In this document: positions 37,432 through 46,657 of the stretch, in pieces
Layout: the number at the start of each line of letters is the position of its first letter
Position numbering within the stretch: the first letter of the stretch is position 1
Origin: an uncultured Kordiimonas sp.
GTDB taxonomy: Bacteria; Pseudomonadota; Alphaproteobacteria; Sphingomonadales; Kordiimonadaceae
Reading direction: 5' to 3'
DNA length: 64,000 nucleotides
Assembly (NCBI GenBank): GCA_947500295.1
Contig: CANMRM010000001.1
Span: 1,054,001 to 1,118,000 of the forward strand
Made by a program: the position numbers and the translations under genes
The notes under the pieces: generated by a model
Told to the model about the DNA's origin: nothing
The model's input: the letters and a program-made list of their open reading frames with translations, nothing else
Databases searched by the model: none

Positions 37432-38904
37432 ATGGACGCCCGTCGTCTCATGGTGCAAGGCACCGGCTCTGATGTTGGCAAGTCAGTTCTTGTTGCCGGC
37501 CTGTGCCGCGTGTTTCGCAACCGAGGCAAACGGGTGTTGCCCTTCAAGCCGCAGAATATGTCCAACAACGCAGCAGCAACAGCCTGCGGTGGCGAAATTG
37601 GTCGGGCCCAATGGCTCCAGGCAGTTGCCTGCGGTGCTGAACCGGCGGTTGATATGAACCCCGTGCTGATCAAGCCGCAAGGCGACGCAGGTGCACAGCT
37701 TGTTGTGCATGGTCGGGCAGTGGGGTCAATCGGTTCCGGTTATTACCGTGAGCACAAGCAAGACCTGCTGGCCACAGTTATCGGAAGCTATGAAGCGCTA
37801 TGTGCTGACGCGGATCTTGTGCTTGTGGAAGGGGCGGGAAGCCCGGCGGAAGTTAACCTGCGCAAGGCGGACATCGCGAACATGGGTTTTGCCGTGCCGA
37901 CAAAAACGCCCGTTGTTCTGGTGGGGGATATCAACAGAGGCGGTGTAATTGCAGCCATTGCGGGCACGCATCTATTGCTGGAACCCCAGGAACGCGCGCT
38001 GGTCCGGGGCACGATCATCAATCAATTTCGCGGCGACGTTTCCCTGTTTGACGACGGGTTGACCATTCTTGAGGATCGGACTGGCTGGCGGTCGTTTGGC
38101 GTAGTGCCATTTTTACGCGCTTTTCGGGACCTGCCAGCGGAGGATGCGGTGGTGCTGGAACACGGGGCGGCCAGATCAACCGGCTCCTGCCTGATTGCGG
38201 TGCCTATGGTGCCCCGAATTGCCAATTTTGACGATCTGGATCCGCTGCAAGCCGACCCTGATGTCGAGGTGCGTTTTTGTCCGCCGGGCACGCCGCTTCC
38301 GCAACAGGCCGACCTGATCATTCTGCCGGGCTCCAAAGCGACAATCGCGGACCTGCAATTCCTCAAATCGGAGGGCTGGGCAGACGACATTAAAGCCCAT
38401 GCCAGGGCCGGTAAGCCGGTTCTGGGCCTGTGCGGCGGATACCAGATGCTGGGCAGGCACGTCAGCGACCCGGGCGGTGTGGAAGGTGCAGCAACCAGCG
38501 AAGCGGGCCTTGGGCTTCTGGATGTTGAGACTGTTATTGGGCCCACCAAGACTGTCGGGCTGACCAAAGCGCGGTCTGACATGCTGGACGCTGAAGCGGA
38601 AGGCTACGAGATCCATGCCGGTGAAACACACCTGGGCCCGGACGCCCTTCCTTTCCTGCTTTCGGGCGAAAGGGTGATCGGTGCCCGTGCTCCCGGTGGA
38701 CGCATCGCAGGGACTTACATGCACGGGCTCTTTCAGTCCGGTGCTTTTCGGGCCGCGTATCTGGAAAGTGTCAGCCTTGCATCAGGTGGGCGGCAAGACC
38801 ATGGTCACCTGATTGACAAAACACTCGACAATATTGCCGATGCGCTTGAAACATGTCTTGATATAGACGGGCTTTGGCAGGCAGCGGAGACAGGCCATGC
38901 ATGA
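37432..38904 (+). CDS. cobQ: Cobyric acid synthase (glutamine-hydrolysing)
   Basis: 490 aa from the ATG at 37432 (MDARRLMVQGTGSDVGKSVL), placed two bases after the btuD stop. The dethiobiotin-synthase-like ATP site GTGSDVGKS and FKPQNMSNNAAAT are at the N-terminus; the glutaminase domain has its Cys nucleophile in GLCGGYQMLG and the His in TYMHGLF. It amidates four side chains of adenosyl-cobyrinic diamide. The enzyme implies cobamide synthesis or corrinoid salvage, in line with the importer before it. Confidence 0.96.
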   Translation: MDARRLMVQGTGSDVGKSVLVAGLCRVFRNRGKRVLPFKPQNMSNNAAATACGGEIGRAQWLQAVACGAEPAVDMNPVLIKPQGDAGAQLVVHGRAVGSIGSGYYREHKQDLLATVIGSYEALCADADLVLVEGAGSPAEVNLRKADIANMGFAVPTKTPVVLVGDINRGGVIAAIAGTHLLLEPQERALVRGTIINQFRGDVSLFDDGLTILEDRTGWRSFGVVPFLRAFRDLPAEDAVVLEHGAARSTGSCLIAVPMVPRIANFDDLDPLQADPDVEVRFCPPGTPLPQQADLIILPGSKATIADLQFLKSEGWADDIKAHARAGKPVLGLCGGYQMLGRHVSDPGGVEGAATSEAGLGLLDVETVIGPTKTVGLTKARSDMLDAEAEGYEIHAGETHLGPDALPFLLSGERVIGARAPGGRIAGTYMHGLFQSGAFRAAYLESVSLASGGRQDHGHLIDKTLDNIADALETCLDIDGLWQAAETGHA

Positions 38905-39502
38905 CCTTATTATCATTCTGGACCTTGCAGGTGTGTTTGTTTTTGCGGTCAGCGGCGCGCTTGCCGCCGTACGTAAAAGCATGGATATGTTTGGTGTTGC
39001 TGTGCTCGCGATGATGCCCGCTATTGGTGGTGGGACACTGCGCGACCTGACGCTTGGACAGCCGGTATTCTGGGTGGAAAACACGTGGCCTATCTGGGCG
39101 GCTCTTGCGGCCGCGGCCGCGTCTTTCTTTTTTGCGCGCTTCATCGAAAGCCGGCTTCGTTTTCTGACGTGGGCGGACGCGGTCGGGCTGTCGCTTTTTT
39201 GTGTTACCGGTGCAGAGAAGGCACTGGAGGTTTCGGGCAGTGTGTTGATCGCCGCAATCATGGGTGTGGTGACCGGTGTTGCTGGCGGTATTATCCGCGA
39301 TGTGATCTGCAACGAAATTCCGATTGTGATGCGCCGGGGCGAGATTTATGCGACCGCAGCTTTCATCGGTGCAGGTGCATTTTGTATCATGATGCTGTTG
39401 GGTGTGCCGGAATCGATAGCTGTGTGGGTTGCGATGGCAGGCGCTTTCTTTGCCCGGGCGGGTGGCATTGTTCGCGGCTGGGCACTCCCAACCGCGAAAT
39501 AA
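38897..39502 (+). CDS. TRIC-type cation channel family protein (UPF0126/YadS-like)
   Basis: 201 aa, seven TMs in two related halves: LDLAGVFVFAVSGALAAVRK with MMPAIGGGTLRDLTLG, and LFCVTGAEKALEV with VTGVAGGIIRDVICNEIP. The paired GGGxxRD and GGxxRD kinks are the K+ pore signature of trimeric intracellular cation channels. Overlaps the cobQ end by eight bases, so it belongs to that transcript although a link to corrinoids is not obvious; some homologues lie near glycine or amino-acid genes. Confidence 0.9.
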   Translation: MHDLIIILDLAGVFVFAVSGALAAVRKSMDMFGVAVLAMMPAIGGGTLRDLTLGQPVFWVENTWPIWAALAAAAASFFFARFIESRLRFLTWADAVGLSLFCVTGAEKALEVSGSVLIAAIMGVVTGVAGGIIRDVICNEIPIVMRRGEIYATAAFIGAGAFCIMMLLGVPESIAVWVAMAGAFFARAGGIVRGWALPTAK

Positions 39503-39524
39503 GCTGAATTTTGCCGAAAGGCTT

Positions 39525-40607
39525 TTAGAAAGACAGGATGTATCCCTTTTTGGGGCTGGCGCTGCCGTCCAGCACGCTTGCATACACGCGGTTCATGGCG
39601 TCTTCGCCGCTCTCTTCGATCACTTCAACCCAGTCATCGGCACGGGCAACGAAGCTTACCCAGGCCTCCGCAATACGTTGTTGCAGACCGGCTTGCCCCC
39701 AGTCCGCAGAGCGCTTTTGAGCCTGTGCCGGCGCGAAGAAGAGCGTGGGTTTGGGGCCTTTGAGCTCTTTATTGCTGCCCATCTGGTCCCAGTTGGTTGC
39801 ACCGACCGAGCAGCTGTATTTGAGGGCATCGTCAAAATGGGCATGGATGCGTGCGCGCACATCGCCGTTACCTGCCATATCCACATAGACGGTGGGGGTG
39901 TCGCCATCGAGTGTTTCAATGTCGCCGTAAGCGAGGGTCTGATCATAAAGGCCCATTGACGCCACGAAATCTACATTGCCGGGCGAGGTCAGGCCAACCA
40001 CTTTGAGGCCCTTTCGTTTGGCCAGCTGGAAGGCAAGACCATAGGCGGTTTTTGAGGACGCGCTCGACAGGATAACCTGTCCGGCGCCGTAAAAATCATT
40101 GTCCTCAAGGAAGTCGTCGATCAGGAAGGACGTCGTGAACAACGGTTTGAAGAGCATCTGGATTTCTTCAAGGTCCGGCTTGTAGCCCGGGTCACCCGCG
40201 CAGCGCGTGTAATAGTTGTAAACCGGGCTTAGTTCAGCCCGGTGTTCCTTGCTGTCAAAAAAGCCAGCGGGGGAGTTTTTGGCGGGAGAGACGATCAGGT
40301 GGCTGGCCATCGGGAAATAGCCATAATATTTGTCACCAACCGCAATATCATCCAGTGCGCTGTCGACAACTGTTGCGAAGCCCCAAACAGGCACAAATCC
40401 CTGCCCTTCCGATGCCGGGAAAAAATTCCAGTATTTCATTGCGTCACCAAACGCAGCGTAGGTCACATTGTTGGCAGTGAAGGCAAAACGCTCTACAGCA
40501 AATCTGATTTCGCCGGGTTCAAGGGCCCGATCAGCGGCAGCGCACCCTTCCTGGAAGCTGGTTTTGTTGATGTCCGTTCTGTCTACCGTGAATTCTGCGG
40601 TTGTCAT
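39525..40607 (-). CDS. DUF2855 family protein, zinc-free MDR-like
   Basis: 360 aa. GEIRFAVERFAFTANNVTYA and FPASEGQGFVPVWGFATVV at the N-terminus, then GAGQVILSSASSKTAYGLAF and GLKVVGLTSPGN in a nucleotide-binding half, and TNWDQMGSNKELKGPKPTLF near the end: the DUF2855 pattern, a distant branch of medium-chain dehydrogenase/reductases without zinc Cys clusters. Function is not established. It is a single gene divergent from mscS; about 160 bases lie between them. Confidence 0.86.
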   Translation of the reverse strand: MTTAEFTVDRTDINKTSFQEGCAAADRALEPGEIRFAVERFAFTANNVTYAAFGDAMKYWNFFPASEGQGFVPVWGFATVVDSALDDIAVGDKYYGYFPMASHLIVSPAKNSPAGFFDSKEHRAELSPVYNYYTRCAGDPGYKPDLEEIQMLFKPLFTTSFLIDDFLEDNDFYGAGQVILSSASSKTAYGLAFQLAKRKGLKVVGLTSPGNVDFVASMGLYDQTLAYGDIETLDGDTPTVYVDMAGNGDVRARIHAHFDDALKYSCSVGATNWDQMGSNKELKGPKPTLFFAPAQAQKRSADWGQAGLQQRIAEAWVSFVARADDWVEVIEESGEDAMNRVYASVLDGSASPKKGYILSF

Positions 40608-40770
40608 TTTGTCCTCCCTTGGGCGTGTCTAATCACCATGTAGCGCCCTCGCTCTCATTTTCAAAGCGCGAGCCGTGCAAAAAGCTTCCGTCAAACTTTA
40701 ACGAGTACTTGGCTACCGCTGTCATAATTGGCATAGTCGCGCTCTGGGGGCGTTGATAGGGAGTTTCCAT

Positions 40771-41598
40771 ATGGACTTTTTTAATGACGAGTCGATCAAC
40801 TGGGATGAGTTGATGACTCAAGGGATCGACATGGGCTTGTTGATCCTGGGCGCGTTTGTCGTCCTGGTTATCGGTTTGTGGCTGGCCGGGTTTGTTGAGC
40901 GGCGGCTGACAGCCCTTTTTGCCAAGAGCGATCGCATTGACAATACCGTCTCTTCGTTTTTGGCGAGCCTCGGCAAATATATCGTCTTCATATTCACCGG
41001 CATCGCCCTTCTTGACCAGTTTGGCGTTGAGACAACAAGCCTTGTTGCCCTTTTGGGTGCTGCCGGTCTGGCCATTGGCCTTGCCTTGCAGGGTACGCTC
41101 TCCAATCTGGCAGCAGGTGTGATGCTTCTCATCTTTCGCCCCTTCAAAATCGGTGATTTCATCACCGTGGGCGGCGAGTCCGGTTCGGTGAACGCAATTT
41201 CACTGTTCACGACACAGCTCGATACCCCGGACAATGTTCGCATCACCATCCCCAACGGATCAGTCTGGGGCAATGCGATCACCAATTTCAGCTTTCATGG
41301 CACCCGGCGTGTGCAGGTCGTGGTCGGCATTGGCTATGATGACAAGATTGATGACGCCATGCAGGTGATTAAGGATATCGTCGCTGCAGACGAGCGTTGC
41401 CACACAGACCCCGAGCCTGTTGTGGCGGTGACCGAGCTTGGCGACAGTTCGGTTAACGTCATGGTGCGCGTATGGTGTGTGTCCGGCGACTATTGGCAGC
41501 TCAACTGGGATCTTCTGAAGACGATCAAGGAAGCCTTCGACGAGAAGGGAATCAATATCCCGTATCCAATCCGCACGGTATATAACGTAACGGATTAG
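40771..41598 (+). CDS. mscS: Small-conductance mechanosensitive channel, MscS family
   Basis: 275 aa from the ATG at 40771, with AGGGAG upstream; a TTG 18 bases earlier is less likely. Three TMs (about 22-43, 68-88, 95-118), TM3 being the Gly/Ala-rich LLGAAGLAIGLALQGTLSNL that lines the pore, then the beta domain (FKIGDFITVGGESGSV, DNVRITIPNGSVWGNAITNF). It releases solutes on hypo-osmotic shock. A GC-rich hairpin follows the stop. Confidence 0.94.
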   Translation: MDFFNDESINWDELMTQGIDMGLLILGAFVVLVIGLWLAGFVERRLTALFAKSDRIDNTVSSFLASLGKYIVFIFTGIALLDQFGVETTSLVALLGAAGLAIGLALQGTLSNLAAGVMLLIFRPFKIGDFITVGGESGSVNAISLFTTQLDTPDNVRITIPNGSVWGNAITNFSFHGTRRVQVVVGIGYDDKIDDAMQVIKDIVAADERCHTDPEPVVAVTELGDSSVNVMVRVWCVSGDYWQLNWDLLKTIKEAFDEKGINIPYPIRTVYNVTD

Positions 41599-41661
41599 GC
41601 GCTGTTTTGGGTTCATAGCGGCTCGAAACATAAACCAAAGTACAAATTACGATAAATTTAC

Positions 41662-41694
41662 CGGCCCGCTTGTTGACAGGCGGGCCGCATCTTT
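41662..41694 (+). terminator. Terminator after mscS
   Basis: CGGCCCGC and GCGGGCCG form an 8-bp GC stem with a 10-base loop, followed by CATCTTTT. The T-run is short, so strength is uncertain. Confidence 0.65.
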
Positions 41695-41775
41695 TACCGT
41701 GCCTGTCGGTGTCTGGCTGGGCTGGCCCAAACACCTGTGGGAAATTCAAAATACCAAAAGAAAAGGGAGGGGATC

Positions 41776-43863
41776 TTGAAACAGATTCTGAAAACATCGG
41801 TCGCTATTTCAGCATTGATGCTGGCGGCCTGTTCGGACAATCAAACGCAAAACACCGGAGCGGACGGAAGCGCCGAGGTTACCGCGACGGCTCAACAACC
41901 GGAGCTTGGCACCTGGGGCGTCGACATGACGGCTGCAAAACCCAGCGTGAAATGGGGTGACAATTTCTTTGCTGCTGCCAACGGTACCTGGCTCGATACT
42001 TTCGAAATCCCGGCGTCACGAACCGGATACGGCGCCTTTAACGTGCTTGCCGACAGATCGCGTGACCGGGTAAAGACCATCATTGATGATCTCGCTGCCG
42101 GGTCGTTCGAGGCAGGCTCGTTAGAGCAGAAAATCAGTGATTATTTCAACACCTATATGGATGTCGAAACAGTGAACGCGCGCGGTATCGCGCCGCTGCA
42201 ACCATCGCTGGACCGCGTGGCAGGCATTCAGTCCATGGCGGACCTTGTGCAGGCATTTGGCCGGGAAGGGCTTGAGGGCAGTGAAGCCCCCATCGCGCTG
42301 TTCGTTGGCCTCAACCGCGGTAACCCTGACCGCACCGTGCTCAATATCGCTCTCGGCGGCCTCGGCCTGCCGGACCGGGACTATTATCTTCAGGACAGTG
42401 AGCGCTTTATCGGCATCAGGGAAGCCTATGTAGCGCATATTGCCCAGATGCTGGGTTTTGCCGGCATCGACGGCGCTGAAGAAAAAGCAGCAGCGATTCT
42501 GGCGCTGGAGACACGCATAGCGGAGCAGCAGTGGCCACGGTCACAGCGCCGCGACCGGGACCGGATATACAATCCGATGAGTTATGCGGACTTCAAGGCC
42601 GAATACAGTGGTTTTGACTGGGACAGCTTCTTAGCTGAAAACGGTATCGAAAACCTGGAAGACGTGAATGTATCGCACCCCGAGCCAGTGGCAGCCGCCA
42701 TTGAAATCATTAACTCGGCGTCGCTTGACGACTGGAAAGCGTATCTGAGCTATCACCTCATCTCCAACAATGCCGCGCTCCTGTCACAGGATATCGACGA
42801 TGCGAATTTCGAATTCTATGGCAAGACCCTGCGCGGCCAGCAGGAACAACGTGAGCGCTGGGAACGCGGCGTGCTGCGCGTCGGTGCCCGCAACGCCCTT
42901 GGTGATGCGATTGGCCAGATATATGTCGATCGCTATTTCCCGCCGGAGGCCAAAGAGCAGATGGTCCAGCTGGTTGAAAACCTTCGTACCGCCACGGGTG
43001 AACGCATCGACGGCCTGACCTGGATGAGCGAAGAAACCAAAGTTGAAGCCCGCGCTAAACTGGCGTCTTTCAACCCCAAAATTGCGTATCCGGATGTGTG
43101 GCGTGACCGGTCCGGCATCGAAATTGTCGCCGGCGACCTGTTCCAGAGCGCACGCAATGTTGCGGCCTTCAATCAGGCGGATGCTGCCGCGCGCCTCAAG
43201 CGCCCGAGTGACCGCAACCGTTGGGGTATGACGCCTCAAACCGTCAACGCCTACTATAATGCCCAGTTCAATGAGATCGTATTCCCGGCGGCGATCCTGC
43301 AACCACCATTTTTTGACCCTGCCGCTGATCCGGCTGTGAACTATGGTGGCATCGGCGCTGTGATTGGTCATGAGATGGGCCACGGGTTTGATGACCAGGG
43401 CTCCAAGTCGGACGGCAAAGGCATCCAGCGCAACTGGTGGACCGATGCGGACCGCGCCAATTTCGAAGAAAAGGCCGACGCGCTTGTGGCGCAGTATAAC
43501 GAATTTGAGCCTGTGCCCGGTAACTTCGTCGACGGCCGCTTCACACTGGGTGAAAACATCGGCGACCTTGGCGGTTTGTCGATGGCGTATCACGCTTACA
43601 AGCTGTCGCTTGGCGGCAGGCCCGCCCCCGTGATCGACGGGCTGACCGGCGACCAGCGTTTCTTCCTGGCTTGGGCGCAGGTCTGGAAACGCAAGACACG
43701 CGATGCAGCGCTTGTGAACCTCCTGAAGTCAGACCCGCACTCACCGGGCGAGTTCCGCGTCAACGGTGTCGTCCGCAACATGGACGCCTGGTATGAAGCC
43801 TTCGGCGTGCAGGAAGGGGATGCCCTCTATCTGCCACCCGAGCAGCGTATTTCGATCTGGTAA
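41776..43863 (+). CDS. M13 family (neprilysin-like) metallopeptidase lipoprotein, TTG start
   Basis: 695 aa from the TTG at 41776, preceded by GGGAGGGG; an upstream start would put the ribosome site inside the gene. The signal peptide ends in the lipobox LMLAAC (Cys19), so it is a lipoprotein. The M13 marks are VNAYYNAQFNEIVFPAAIL, zinc motif HEMGH at 532-536, and ENIGD at 593-597. The C-terminus is ISIW, keeping the terminal Trp but not the Cys of the CxxW seen in eukaryotic members. It is a single gene with its own terminator; it probably trims periplasmic peptides. Confidence 0.95.
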   Translation: MKQILKTSVAISALMLAACSDNQTQNTGADGSAEVTATAQQPELGTWGVDMTAAKPSVKWGDNFFAAANGTWLDTFEIPASRTGYGAFNVLADRSRDRVKTIIDDLAAGSFEAGSLEQKISDYFNTYMDVETVNARGIAPLQPSLDRVAGIQSMADLVQAFGREGLEGSEAPIALFVGLNRGNPDRTVLNIALGGLGLPDRDYYLQDSERFIGIREAYVAHIAQMLGFAGIDGAEEKAAAILALETRIAEQQWPRSQRRDRDRIYNPMSYADFKAEYSGFDWDSFLAENGIENLEDVNVSHPEPVAAAIEIINSASLDDWKAYLSYHLISNNAALLSQDIDDANFEFYGKTLRGQQEQRERWERGVLRVGARNALGDAIGQIYVDRYFPPEAKEQMVQLVENLRTATGERIDGLTWMSEETKVEARAKLASFNPKIAYPDVWRDRSGIEIVAGDLFQSARNVAAFNQADAAARLKRPSDRNRWGMTPQTVNAYYNAQFNEIVFPAAILQPPFFDPAADPAVNYGGIGAVIGHEMGHGFDDQGSKSDGKGIQRNWWTDADRANFEEKADALVAQYNEFEPVPGNFVDGRFTLGENIGDLGGLSMAYHAYKLSLGGRPAPVIDGLTGDQRFFLAWAQVWKRKTRDAALVNLLKSDPHSPGEFRVNGVVRNMDAWYEAFGVQEGDALYLPPEQRISIW

Positions 43864-43889
43864 GACGAAGATATACTCGAATGATAGGG

Positions 43890-43917
43890 AGAGCCGGTTT
43901 CGACCGGCTCTTTTTTT
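43890..43917 (+). terminator. Terminator of the M13 peptidase gene
   Basis: AGAGCCGG and CCGGCTCT form an 8-bp stem with a 6-base loop followed by seven T. It lies 26 bases after the stop and before the convergent DUF2306 gene. Confidence 0.92.
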
Positions 43918-43942
43918 GTTCAGTTTGCTCTTTTGCAGCCTG

Positions 43943-44773
43943 TTATGCCAACAGGCGGGGGAACCACATGATCGCGGTTGCACCGAGAATGCCGACACTC
44001 ATTATCAGGGTAAGTAGCATAATCAGTCCGGCGGTCATTTGCTGGCCGCGGGCGCTGCCGCTTTTTTTCATATGGCGGTAGAGCTCATAGACGGCAAGCG
44101 GCACCATAAACTGGGCGAAATACAGCATGCTGAAAACTTCTTTCATGGCATAACCGCCACCGACGACAGCCCAGAACATATAGCCAACCCGGAAAAACCA
44201 CACGGAGCTGCCCGCCAGGAACAGCCGGAAAGCCCACTCTGAATGCACTGTGATGCGGCGGTTGACCGCATGATACAGCGCAAGCCCGGCAAAAATCAGC
44301 ACCAGTACACCGCTTGTGGATACGCCGACCTGGCCCAAAAGCCCGCCAATCACCGGATCACGGGTCCATGTCATATAAAGCCCGCCAAGCACGCTGACGA
44401 CAACAGCCGACATGTAAAGCCGGCCATTCCATCGGTGAAACGACGGATACCGCGCCCGAATCCGGGGGATGATCTGCAACGGACCGCCGCCAATAATCGC
44501 GATCGCCAGCACCAGATGTGCGACCATGGCGGCATTGCCTATGGTGTCGCCGGGGATGTAGCCATTTGGCAGGTGGGTCTTCTCCAGCGCCGCCACGCCG
44601 CCCTCTATCAACAGGGGCATGTAAAAGGAGATGATGTAGGCCAGAAACAGCCAGTGCCCGACGGCAGCAATGCCAAACCAGATGGCGGCGGACTTTTTCA
44701 GAATATCTTTTGGGCTTGCTTTGCGTGAAGGGGTATCGGGGCGGATTGCCCCAAGCTCGATGCTCGTTGTCAT
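43943..44773 (-). CDS. DUF2306 family membrane protein
   Basis: 276 aa from the ATG at 44773 (MTTSIELGAIRP); the open frame extends upstream through the divergent AraC gene and is not real. It has about seven TMs, the first at about 32-55, then NAAMVAHLVLAIAIIGGGPL, a loop RIRARYPSFHRWNGRLYM with the conserved FHRWxGR, and further TMs ending near the C-terminus. This matches DUF2306, a cytochrome-b561-like group of unknown role. Divergent from an AraC-type regulator with 60 bases between, so regulation by it is likely. Confidence 0.85.
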   Translation of the reverse strand: MTTSIELGAIRPDTPSRKASPKDILKKSAAIWFGIAAVGHWLFLAYIISFYMPLLIEGGVAALEKTHLPNGYIPGDTIGNAAMVAHLVLAIAIIGGGPLQIIPRIRARYPSFHRWNGRLYMSAVVVSVLGGLYMTWTRDPVIGGLLGQVGVSTSGVLVLIFAGLALYHAVNRRITVHSEWAFRLFLAGSSVWFFRVGYMFWAVVGGGYAMKEVFSMLYFAQFMVPLAVYELYRHMKKSGSARGQQMTAGLIMLLTLIMSVGILGATAIMWFPRLLA

Positions 44774-44833
44774 ATGTGGATCCTCGCTTATAATGTTTTT
44801 TGACAGTTTTAATGGGGACAACGCGGCACGCAC

Positions 44834-45895
44834 ATGACCGCGGACATCAAAAACATGACTTCTGGAACCAATCTGAATTTTGTGCAGGCCGAGCCAACAG
44901 TTGCGGTCGGCTATGCAATGGAACTGGTGAATTTTGCCGTGGCACACGGCGCAGATCAAAACACGCTCTTTGAGTGCGGTAACCTCAGCGACGAGCGTGT
45001 CGCTGACCCCGATCACCGGTTGCCGTTCGAAGGCTATGTGAAGTTGATGCAGGCCGCCAAAGAGCTATCGGGTGACCCGGCCTTTGCTCTCAGGCTCGGG
45101 GCAGAACATGACTTTCATACGGTCTCTGTGGTTGGGTTGTTGTGTTACGCCGCGCCTACAATGGGCGAGGCCCTGCAGGCCCTCAACCGATACGGCAGGC
45201 TGGTCGCAGAATTTGACATGCCCGAGCCGGGCAATCGGTTCCAGCATGTCGAAGACGCAGAAGGGCTTTGGCTCACCGATACGCAAACCGGTGCCCTCGA
45301 CTTCCCGGAAATGACCGAAGAAACCTGGTCGCGTTTCATTGCGGAAACCACGCGCAACTTTCCCGGGTTTCCCTTTGTCAAACGTGTGTGCGTGCCCCAC
45401 AAGGCGCCGCCCTATGCAGATGAGTATGAGCGCCTCTGGAAAGTGCCGGTGACTTTCGAGAGCGAACGCAATGCCATGCTGATCAACAGCGACTGGCCCG
45501 CGATCCCGCTTCACAAACCAAACCCTTATGTCTTTGGGATATTGAGCGCGCATGCGGGCAAGCTCCTGGAAAGCCTCGAGCAGTCAAAAACCGTGCGCGG
45601 CCAGCTGGAAGCGGCCCTCATTCCCCTCCTGCATACGGACAAGGCCAATATGGATCATTTGGCCTCCCTGATGGGCATGAGCCGGCAAACCCTGTATCGG
45701 CGGCTTCGGGACGAAGACGCGACCTTTGAGCGTGTACTGGATGAACTGCGGCATCAGATGGCGCTCCATTATCTGGAGGGCAAGCAGACCACGGTTTATG
45801 AAACCGCTACGCTTCTCGGGTTTTCAGACGCCAGCGCCTTTTCCCGCGCCTTCAAACGCTGGACCGGCACCAGCCCCAAAAGCCGGAAGGTGTGA
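44834..45895 (+). CDS. AraC-family regulator with arabinose-binding-like (PF12625) domain
   Basis: 353 aa. The N-terminal sensing region (LPFEGYVKLMQAAKELSGDP, FHTVSVVGLLCYAAPTMGEAL with a gap) is of the OruR/ToxT-like type; the C-terminal 100 residues hold two helix-turn-helices (MDHLASLMGMSRQTLYRRLR, TVYETATLLGFSDASAFSRAF without its last residues). It starts 60 bases from the divergent DUF2306 gene, the most likely target. The inducer is unknown. Confidence 0.92.
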   Translation: MTADIKNMTSGTNLNFVQAEPTVAVGYAMELVNFAVAHGADQNTLFECGNLSDERVADPDHRLPFEGYVKLMQAAKELSGDPAFALRLGAEHDFHTVSVVGLLCYAAPTMGEALQALNRYGRLVAEFDMPEPGNRFQHVEDAEGLWLTDTQTGALDFPEMTEETWSRFIAETTRNFPGFPFVKRVCVPHKAPPYADEYERLWKVPVTFESERNAMLINSDWPAIPLHKPNPYVFGILSAHAGKLLESLEQSKTVRGQLEAALIPLLHTDKANMDHLASLMGMSRQTLYRRLRDEDATFERVLDELRHQMALHYLEGKQTTVYETATLLGFSDASAFSRAFKRWTGTSPKSRKV

Positions 45896-45906
45896 CCGCC
45901 GTCACA

Positions 45907-45934
45907 TTGACAAAGTTGCAAATCTTGTAACAAT
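45907..45934 (+). promoter_or_regulatory. Candidate sigma-70 promoter of the 45984 cassette
   Basis: TTGACA (45907-45912), a 16-base spacer and AACAAT (45929-45934) lie about 50 bases before the first gene of the cassette and just after the AraC stop. The -35 is a consensus match; the -10 matches four of six. Confidence 0.55.
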
Positions 45935-45983
45935 TGCGCGCAGGAGTTGCGAGTCCCTCACTAAGAATAACCAGGGGGCATAA

Positions 45984-46520
45984 ATGAAACGTCTATATAC
46001 GCATCTGTTGATTACGGGTGTTGTCTCGCTTGTAGGCATAGCTGCCATCTCCCTAGCAGGAAGATATTCAGAGTTTTCGTCGCTGCTGATTTTGTTGTTC
46101 TTTGTTGGAACCTTCGGCGCAGTACTGAACAACTACTTCCGGATATCCAGATTAGAGAAGGTGGAAGACCAGCCCATTGTAACGGATAGTCAAATCGACA
46201 CCAGATCGATATATTACATACAGATTTATGTCTCGACTTTGATGTCCGGTGTAATGGGGCTCTTAATGTATGTGATATGTGCAGCGGGACTAATAGGGGG
46301 AGAGTTGTTTCCAAATTTCAATGGTACCTCTGCCGATGTTGACGGGAATGCAAAAGCGGCAGTTTACGTGGGTTTCAGTGAAATGCTGCAAACCGTCAAA
46401 CCTGCAGCGAACATTGATGCAATGAAAGCATTTGTATGGACATTTATCGCAGGCTTCTCAGAGCGGTTTATCCCAAATGCCTTAGATGAACTAGCAAACA
46501 AAGCGAGCCCAAAACCATGA
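45984..46520 (+). CDS. Unknown membrane protein, first gene of a small-ORF cassette
   Basis: 178 aa, not recognised. TMs at about 7-25 (LLITGVVSLVGIAAISLA) and 32-50 (SLLILLFFVGTFGAVLNN), a charged cytoplasmic loop, one or two TMs at about 78-108, and a C-terminal segment AFVWTFIAGFSERFIPNAL. The GFSERF-P motif near the end of a membrane segment is one I have seen in uncharacterised bacterial membrane proteins, without a known role. A strong AGGGGG site precedes the ATG and a TTGACA promoter lies upstream. Its stop overlaps the next start by four bases. Base composition is more AT-rich than the flanking genes. Confidence 0.75.
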   Translation: MKRLYTHLLITGVVSLVGIAAISLAGRYSEFSSLLILLFFVGTFGAVLNNYFRISRLEKVEDQPIVTDSQIDTRSIYYIQIYVSTLMSGVMGLLMYVICAAGLIGGELFPNFNGTSADVDGNAKAAVYVGFSEMLQTVKPAANIDAMKAFVWTFIAGFSERFIPNALDELANKASPKP

Positions 46521-46633
46521 ATACAGTCAAAGAAACCCTGATCAGCGCTGCACTTGTTTTAGCAGGCACTACACCCTCATATGCGCAATCAAACACTTGG
46601 CGCAGGTTGGTGGTGGCGATGGATGTGAGATAA
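46517..46633 (+). pseudogene. Small signal-peptide ORF, probably frameshifted
   Basis: The ATG overlaps the previous stop (ATGA). It encodes 38 aa: a convincing signal peptide (TLISAALVLAGTTPSYAQ) and then a short tail ending at 46633. A -1 shift near 46600 would continue AQVGGGDGCEIKLENGSIHN to a TGA at 46666-46668, overlapping the next ATG (46658) by 11 bases. That restored frame would make a secreted protein of about 50 aa coupled on both sides like its neighbours. Either one base has been lost in this genome or read, or the short product is real. No slippery site for programmed shifting is seen. Confidence 0.5.
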
Positions 46634-46657
46634 AACTGGAAAACGGGAGTATTCACA

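Noticed and set aside
38176-38724. A 182-codon minus-strand frame opposite cobQ
   Set aside because: Shadow of cobQ; the translation is Arg/Gln-rich without any known motif.
44774-45016. N-terminal extension of the DUF2306 protein of 81 residues
   Set aside because: It would lie inside the divergent AraC gene and lacks membrane or family features; the ATG at 44773 is the proper start.
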